Source of the DNA: Halovibrio variabilis
GTDB taxonomy: Bacteria > Pseudomonadota > Gammaproteobacteria > Pseudomonadales > Halomonadaceae
Direction of reading: 5' to 3'
Assembly: GCF_007991175.1 (NCBI RefSeq)
Contig: NZ_BJXV01000012.1
Span: 62,001 to 126,000, forward strand
Length of the DNA: 64,000 bases
Part shown: positions 59,783 to 64,000 of the stretch, one piece after another
How positions within the stretch are numbered: position 1 is the first letter of the stretch
How the letters are laid out: the number at the start of each line of letters is the position of its first letter
Notes under the pieces: model-generated
What the model saw: the letters and a program-made list of their open reading frames with translations, nothing else
Told to the model about the DNA's origin: nothing
Database searches by the model: none
Program-made: the position numbers and the translations under genes

Positions 59783-61093
59783 ATGCTTAAAATGATCTCA
59801 AAACCAGCGGTCAAGCTGGTGGAGCGCTATCTACCCGACCCGTATATTTTCGTTCTCCTGCTGACGTTAATTGCCTCGGTCGCCGCCATCGCTATTGAGC
59901 GCCAGTCACCGCTGGCGGTGCTGCGCTTCTGGGGCGATGGCTTCTGGGGCTTGTTGACGTTTTCAATGCAGATGCTATTGGTGCTGGTGACCGGCTTTAT
60001 GCTGGCAAGCTCGCCGCCGGTAAAGCGCATATTGCAAAAAATCGCCAGTACCGCTAAAACGCCCGGCGGCGCTATCATCCTCGTCACGCTGGTTTCCTTG
60101 GCCGCCAGCTGGATTAACTGGGGCTTTGGTCTGGTGGTCGGTGCGCTGTTTGCCAAAGAACTGGCCCGGCTGATCCGCGTTGACTACCGGCTACTGGTCG
60201 CCAGCGCCTACTCCGGCTTTGTGGTGTGGCACGGCGGCTTGGCGGGCTCAATACCACTGACCATCGCCACCGAAGGCCACTTTTCCGCCGACCAGATTGG
60301 CATAATCGGCACTGGCTCAACGATTTTCGCCTTTTTTAACCTCGCTATCGTCGTCTGCCTGTTTATTTCCATCCCGTTGGTCAACCGCATGATGCTGCCG
60401 GATGAGAAAGATAGCGTCTACGTCGACCCTAAAGTGCTCGACGACGCCCCCGAGTCGGCCGGGCGCATTTCCCGCCCGGCTGAGCGCCTTGAAAACAGCG
60501 TGTCCCTCGCCCTGCTCGTTGGGGTGCCCGGCCTGCTTTTCTTGCTCGATCACTTTTTGCTACGCGGCGGCGGCTTGAACCTCAACGTGGTTAACTTTAT
60601 GTTTCTGTTCCTGGCCATTGTGCTGCACCGCACGCCGCGTAATTTGCTCAACAGCCTGAACGAAGCGATTAAAGGCGGCGCGGGGATCGTCATTCAGTTT
60701 CCATTTTATGCCGGCATTATGGCGATCATGGTTCAGTCTGGGCTGGCAGAAAGCCTGTCCGAGTCATTGGTCTCCTTTGCCACCGCAGACACACTGCCGT
60801 TCTGGTCGTTTATCAGTGCAGGGATTGTGAATCTCTTTGTGCCTTCCGGCGGTGGCCAGTGGGCCGTGCAGGCACCGGTGATGCTACCCGCCGCTGAGGC
60901 GCTGGGTGCCGATATTTCCCGTATCGCCATGGCGGTTGCCTGGGGCGATGCCTGGACTAACCTGCTGCAGCCTTTTTGGGCGTTACCGGTACTCGCCATT
61001 GCCGGGCTGAAGGCGAAAGACATTATGGGCTTTTGCCTCATTCAACTGTTTATTACCGGCATTATCATCTCAATCGGTCTGACGTGGTTCTAA
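59783..61093 (+). CDS. Short-chain fatty acid transporter, AtoE family
   Basis: Polytopic membrane protein of 436 aa. It has ERYLPDPYIFVLLLTLIAS, TFSMQMLLVLVTGFMLASSPPVKR, SWINWGFGLVVGALFAKELAR, and the family C-terminus NLFVPSGGGQWAVQAPVML and AVAWGDAWTNLLQPFWALP. AtoE imports acetoacetate and butyrate in E. coli. No ato genes are adjacent, so the substrate is uncertain. GAGAGGG precedes the ATG. A hairpin follows. Confidence 0.88.
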   Translation: MLKMISKPAVKLVERYLPDPYIFVLLLTLIASVAAIAIERQSPLAVLRFWGDGFWGLLTFSMQMLLVLVTGFMLASSPPVKRILQKIASTAKTPGGAIILVTLVSLAASWINWGFGLVVGALFAKELARLIRVDYRLLVASAYSGFVVWHGGLAGSIPLTIATEGHFSADQIGIIGTGSTIFAFFNLAIVVCLFISIPLVNRMMLPDEKDSVYVDPKVLDDAPESAGRISRPAERLENSVSLALLVGVPGLLFLLDHFLLRGGGLNLNVVNFMFLFLAIVLHRTPRNLLNSLNEAIKGGAGIVIQFPFYAGIMAIMVQSGLAESLSESLVSFATADTLPFWSFISAGIVNLFVPSGGGQWAVQAPVMLPAAEALGADISRIAMAVAWGDAWTNLLQPFWALPVLAIAGLKAKDIMGFCLIQLFITGIIISIGLTWF

Positions 61094-61111
61094 TCCCATT
61101 AGGCGCAGGTC

Positions 61112-61133
61112 GCCCACCCGGCTCTGGGTGGGC
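61112..61133 (+). terminator. Terminator-like hairpin after the AtoE-like gene
   Basis: Stem GCCCACCC (61112-61119) / GGGTGGGC (61126-61133) followed by TTGTT, 18 bp after the stop and before the thioesterase gene. Confidence 0.6.
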
Positions 61134-61156
61134 TTGTTAAGCACAAGGAGCAAACT

Positions 61157-61693
61157 ATGTCAGAAACTGGAATCGGCGCAAACACGGCCTTCCCAGGGCA
61201 ACACGAACTTTCGATGACCGTGCTGATGACGCCCGACATGGCCAATTTCAGCGGCAAAGTGCACGGTGGTGCCATTCTTAAAAAACTTGATGAAGTCGCC
61301 TTTGCCTGTGCCAGTCGCTATTCAGGCCACTATGTGGTGACATTATCAGTGGATCAGGTGCTGTTTAAACAGCCGATTCATGTCGGTGAACTGGTGACCT
61401 TTTTAGCCTGCGTCAACCACGTCGGCCACTCGTCAATGGAGATTGGCATCAAGGTCGTCGCTGAAGATATTCGCAATAAGCTGATACGCCACACCAATAG
61501 CTGTTACCTCACCATGGTCGCCGTGGACACTGACGGCAAACCCGCCAGCGTACCGCCACTCACCTTGGCAACCCCCTTGCAAAAACTACGCTTTGAAAAG
61601 GCGGCGCTGCGTAAAAAGTTACGCAAACAAGCGGAAAGAGAAGAACTGATCACCCAGCAACAGCATCAGTCTCAAGCCCAATCGCCGACCTAG
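61157..61693 (+). CDS. Acyl-CoA thioesterase, hotdog fold (YciA/BFIT-like)
   Basis: A 178-aa protein with one hotdog domain (about residues 10-130). The core motif is NFSGKVHGGAILKKLDEVAFACASRYSG, with the Gly-Gly helix cap and an acidic LDE. YVVTLSVDQVLFKQPIHVGELVTF and LIRHTNSCYLTMVA follow. The C-terminal tail is highly charged (KKLRKQAEREELITQQQ). AAGGAG precedes the ATG. Substrate chain length is not readable from sequence. Confidence 0.88.
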   Translation: MSETGIGANTAFPGQHELSMTVLMTPDMANFSGKVHGGAILKKLDEVAFACASRYSGHYVVTLSVDQVLFKQPIHVGELVTFLACVNHVGHSSMEIGIKVVAEDIRNKLIRHTNSCYLTMVAVDTDGKPASVPPLTLATPLQKLRFEKAALRKKLRKQAEREELITQQQHQSQAQSPT

Positions 61694-61717
61694 CATCACC
61701 CATCACAAGGAGTTCGC

Positions 61718-62722
61718 ATGCCTGCCAGGGAACGCTACCCGCACCTGCCGAAAGCGGTTGAATATACCCATATCGGCTGGGACTTTTTCATTCTGGCGGC
61801 AGTGGTCATTAACCTCGGCCTGCTACTGTTTGACTCCTTGTTCCTACTGGAACCAATTAATCAGGGCATCGACAACCTCGCCCCAGGGTTTCACGCCTTT
61901 TACGATGAGACGATTCATCGTCGCTTTATCACTATCGATTTAATGTTTGTGGGCATTTTTATCGCCGACGTATTGCTGGGCTGGTCAATCGCCATTGCAG
62001 AGCGGCGCTATCACCGCTGGTTCTTTTACCCGTTCGTGCACTGGTATGACGTGCTGGGTTGTATTCCATTGTCGGGCTTTCGCCTGTTGCGTATTTTACG
62101 CGTGGTGTCGCTACTCAATCGCCTACAGCGACTCGGCCTTATTGATGTGACGCACTGGCGTATCTATCAATTTGTGGCCAAGTACTATGACATCCTGCTC
62201 GAAGAGCTCTCCGACCGCATCGCACTCAGACTGTTAGGCAATGTACAGGAGCAGATCCGCGCTAGCGACTCGCTCACCGAGCGGGTCATCGACCGTGTGA
62301 TTATGCCGCGCAAGGCACAGCTGATTCATGAAATAGCCCAACGTTTGGAAAATACCGTCGGCAAGGCCTACCAGCACAACCGTCAAGCCATCATGGCGGC
62401 GATCAGCGACTTAGTCAGCCGCACACTGCGCGAAAGCCCTGAGATTCAGCGCTTTAACCGCCTGCCCATGGGGCAACAGGCCACCAGTGCAATGGAAGCA
62501 TCACTCAGCGGCGTTGCCCAGCGGCTAGTCGATGAACTGGTGCTCGGGATTCACTCTGAGGAGTTCAAGCAGCTGGTCGAGCGCACCGCCGACAGCGGGT
62601 TCGATACCTGGCTGACCGTTGACGAAGGCAGCAACCGGGTCACCGAGCAGGTGCTCTACGACATCCTCGAAATGCTCAAAGAGCAAGTTAGCCACCAGGG
62701 TTGGAAAGACCGTTATGAATAA
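61718..62722 (+). CDS. Voltage-sensor-like membrane protein without a pore domain
   Basis: A 334-aa protein with four N-terminal membrane segments: S1 about 21-44, S2 about 70-93 with Asp74 and Asp84, S3 about 101-118 with Asp111, and an S4-like helix. The S4 has arginines every third residue (R122, R125, R128, then R135, R138). After S4 comes a long soluble, helical, charged region to the C-terminus, with no S5-pore-S6 and no selectivity filter. It resembles ion-channel voltage-sensor domains used alone. Function unknown; annotation tools may call it an ion transporter. The stop overlaps the next gene by 8 bp. Confidence 0.7.
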   Translation: MPARERYPHLPKAVEYTHIGWDFFILAAVVINLGLLLFDSLFLLEPINQGIDNLAPGFHAFYDETIHRRFITIDLMFVGIFIADVLLGWSIAIAERRYHRWFFYPFVHWYDVLGCIPLSGFRLLRILRVVSLLNRLQRLGLIDVTHWRIYQFVAKYYDILLEELSDRIALRLLGNVQEQIRASDSLTERVIDRVIMPRKAQLIHEIAQRLENTVGKAYQHNRQAIMAAISDLVSRTLRESPEIQRFNRLPMGQQATSAMEASLSGVAQRLVDELVLGIHSEEFKQLVERTADSGFDTWLTVDEGSNRVTEQVLYDILEMLKEQVSHQGWKDRYE

Positions 62723-63323
62723 TCAATGGGTGGTAATCCTGGGTCCGGCGGCGCTCTATATGATGTCGATGACGCTTACCCCTGGGCCGAACAACGTTAT
62801 GCTCACCGCCTCTGGCGCTAACTTTGGTTTTCGGCGCACGCTACCACACATGTGGGGAATTTTAGGCGGCTGCTTTTTACTCTTTGCGGGCATAGCGCTG
62901 GGCTTGGGCGTTTTGTTTGAACGCTACCCGGCGATTCAAACCGCGTTGCGCTGGGTAGGCAGCGCGTATCTGCTCTATTTGGCATGGAAAATTGCCAGCG
63001 CCCCGCCACCCAACCTTAACGCCCAAGCCCATAGCGTACCGTTTACGTTCTGGCAGGCAGCGGCGTTTCAGTTCGCCAATCCTAAAGCGTGGGTGATGGG
63101 GCTGGCGTTGATGGCGGGCTTTCTGCCCGAAAGCGGCCCGCCGATAGTCAACGCGCTAGTGCTGGCGGGCTTTGCTGAACTCGTGGGGCTACCGTGCATC
63201 GCTTTGTGGGCTGCCTTTGGCAGTGCAATTGGGCAGTGGATCAAAAGCGACGGCGCATGGCGGGCATTCAATATCACCATGGGGGTATTGACCGCCGCCT
63301 GCGTCGTACTCATTTTAAGATGA
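62715..63323 (+). CDS. LysE/RhtB-family amino-acid exporter
   Basis: A 202-aa inner-membrane exporter. Family marks are the N-terminal MTLTPGPNNVMLTASGANFGFRRTLPHMWGILGG, AIQTALRWVGSAYLLYLAWKI, and FWQAAAFQFANPKAWVMGL, followed by further helices. LysE-type proteins export lysine, threonine, homoserine or related metabolites; the substrate is not determined. ATG 62715 overlaps the upstream gene by 8 bp and gives the family start. The long frame beginning near 62619 is rejected. Confidence 0.9.
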   Translation: MNNQWVVILGPAALYMMSMTLTPGPNNVMLTASGANFGFRRTLPHMWGILGGCFLLFAGIALGLGVLFERYPAIQTALRWVGSAYLLYLAWKIASAPPPNLNAQAHSVPFTFWQAAAFQFANPKAWVMGLALMAGFLPESGPPIVNALVLAGFAELVGLPCIALWAAFGSAIGQWIKSDGAWRAFNITMGVLTAACVVLILR

Positions 63324-63330
63324 CAAATCG

Positions 63331-63702
63331 CTAGCCGCAGCGTAGGTCTTCAATCATATCTTGATCATCAAGATGCACATTCAAACGATCCGGGCGGTGA
63401 TCCATCGTGGCGGCTTCACCAGGGCGCAGCACACGCACTTGGCGGGCACCGCTATCGCTTTGCAGCTGCGACAGCTTGGCTTCATCGAAGGGTTCACCGA
63501 TAGCGGATTGGATAGCGTCTAGATCACAGCTGGCAGCCTGCTCTTCACCAGGACCGTTTGGCGCTACCGTTGGCGGCGGTGGCGCTGCGTCTACGTCGTC
63601 GCCAGCGGGTGACATCGGCATTTGGGAGCTAACGCATGCTGTTAGCAGCATTGCACAAGTGCCAACTGCAGCGAGCTTAGCCAGAGTAATACGGGGTTTC
63701 AT
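63331..63702 (-). CDS. I78-family peptidase inhibitor, lipoprotein
   Basis: A 123-aa lipoprotein with signal peptide and lipobox LLTAC (Cys23) and a low-complexity Pro/Asp/Gly linker. The C-terminal I78-type domain is CDLDAIQSAIGEPFDEAKL, VRVLRPGEAATMDHRPDRLN, and a final Cys in LRCG pairing with the first. The DHRPDRLNV core matches the elastase-inhibitor-like family (Pfam I78). Its target protease is unknown. The gene ends 7 bp from the convergent LysE gene. Confidence 0.85.
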   Translation of the reverse strand: MKPRITLAKLAAVGTCAMLLTACVSSQMPMSPAGDDVDAAPPPPTVAPNGPGEEQAASCDLDAIQSAIGEPFDEAKLSQLQSDSGARQVRVLRPGEAATMDHRPDRLNVHLDDQDMIEDLRCG

Positions 63703-63746
63703 CCGTGAATCTCCAAATTGCAGGTTATAAAATACAGGTGCTACTC

Positions 63747-63780
63747 ATCACCGGGCCGGGCATTTGCCCGGCCCGGTGAT
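63747..63780 (-). terminator. Long GC-rich hairpin after the entericidin gene
   Basis: Perfect 15-bp stem (63747-63761 with 63766-63780) and 4-nt loop, 23 bp after the entericidin stop on the minus strand and before the I78 gene. No T-run follows, so it may terminate poorly, or act as a stabiliser. Confidence 0.55.
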
Positions 63781-63803
63781 GAACATTATCGTGCTAATGC
63801 AGC

Positions 63804-63935
63804 TTAACTGGCTGCCTCTTGGACGGCTTCACCGCCCTCTTGTACATCCTGGCCAGCGCCAGCGATGGTGTTGCAACCAGTTAGAACACCCGCCGTCATC
63901 AGCAGCATAAAACTCATGGCCAATAATTTTTTCAT
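63804..63935 (-). CDS. Entericidin A/B-family small lipoprotein
   Basis: A 43-aa lipoprotein. The signal peptide is MKKLLAMSFMLLMTAGVLTG, followed by lipidated Cys21 (LTGC), then a short polar segment NTIAGAGQDVQEGGEAVQEAAS. The spacing NTIxGxGxDVQxGGxAV is the entericidin hallmark. In E. coli ecnA/ecnB form a stationary-phase antidote/bacteriolysin pair; here only one is seen. AAGGAG lies 8 bp before the ATG. The gene is too short for many annotation cut-offs. Confidence 0.88.
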   Translation of the reverse strand: MKKLLAMSFMLLMTAGVLTGCNTIAGAGQDVQEGGEAVQEAAS

Positions 63936-64000
63936 TTCCGTTCTCCTTAACGAGTCGTTCAACATCGGGAAACTCCACTGGCAACGTAATTTACCACTTG

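Overview
The window looks like a chromosomal segment of a moderately GC-rich gammaproteobacterium close to Halomonas/Halomonadaceae. This is inferred from protein content and gene order. Several blocks match the order I know from Pseudomonas aeruginosa: nadA-bepA-tusA-like-perM-bcp-dapA-bamC-purC, and maeB-rpmE-priA-argS-SPOR-hslVU-DUF971-ubiE-ubiJ-ubiB-hisE-tatABC. purL-mltF-tadA matches E. coli. A FabY-type ketosynthase and a non-zinc (P. aeruginosa-type) HemB also fit. Almost everything is core housekeeping. I see no phage, insertion sequence, integrase, CRISPR array or rRNA.

Layout. 0-8.6 kb: trmO (5' end outside the window), then purC, bamC, dapA on the minus strand, bcp (+), perM and a TusA-like protein (-), bepA (+), nadA (-), and a tRNA-Lys(UUU) with its own promoter and terminator. 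8.8-14.2 kb: rluB, scpB, scpA, a DUF2442/DUF4160 pair and radD on the minus strand, then a small zinc-ribbon gene (+). 14.3-22.7 kb: purL (-), mltF (+), tadA (-), tesB (+), maeB (-). 22.8-37.8 kb: rpmE (-), priA, argS, a SPOR protein, hslV, hslU, a DUF971 gene, ubiE, ubiJ, ubiB, hisE and tatABC (+), elbB (-), hemB (+). 37.9-45.9 kb: ppk (+), divergent metE/metR, and an RstA/RstB-like two-component pair. 46-49.4 kb: small and hypothetical genes, a retropepsin-like membrane protein and a UMF1-family transporter. 49.4-55.4 kb (-): glnE, dgkA, dacB, an SMR transporter and a TrmB-like methyltransferase. 55.5-63.3 kb (+): fabY, coaD, a ferredoxin, a MATE transporter, an AtoE-like transporter, a hotdog thioesterase, a voltage-sensor-like protein and a LysE exporter. 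63.3-64 kb (-): two small lipoproteins, an I78-type inhibitor and an entericidin.

Functional groups. Cell envelope: bamC, bepA, mltF, dacB, dgkA, the Tat system. Chromosome maintenance: scpAB, priA, radD. Ubiquinone: ubiE, ubiJ, ubiB. Purine, lysine/peptidoglycan, NAD, haem, methionine and CoA biosynthesis: purC/purL, dapA, nadA, hemB, metE, coaD. RNA modification: trmO, rluB, tadA, possibly the TrmB-like protein. Nitrogen signalling: glnE.

The least ordinary items are all small. They are: a Fur-box-like promoter at about 22.81 kb that leads to a terminator with no ORF between them (candidate iron-responsive sRNA); a chain of overlapping mini-ORFs made by tandem duplication of the metR start region; 13-bp tandem repeats in the tatA leader; a DUF4160/DUF2442 pair between radD and scpA; a voltage-sensor-only membrane protein; and several very small genes (46, 48 and 43 aa).
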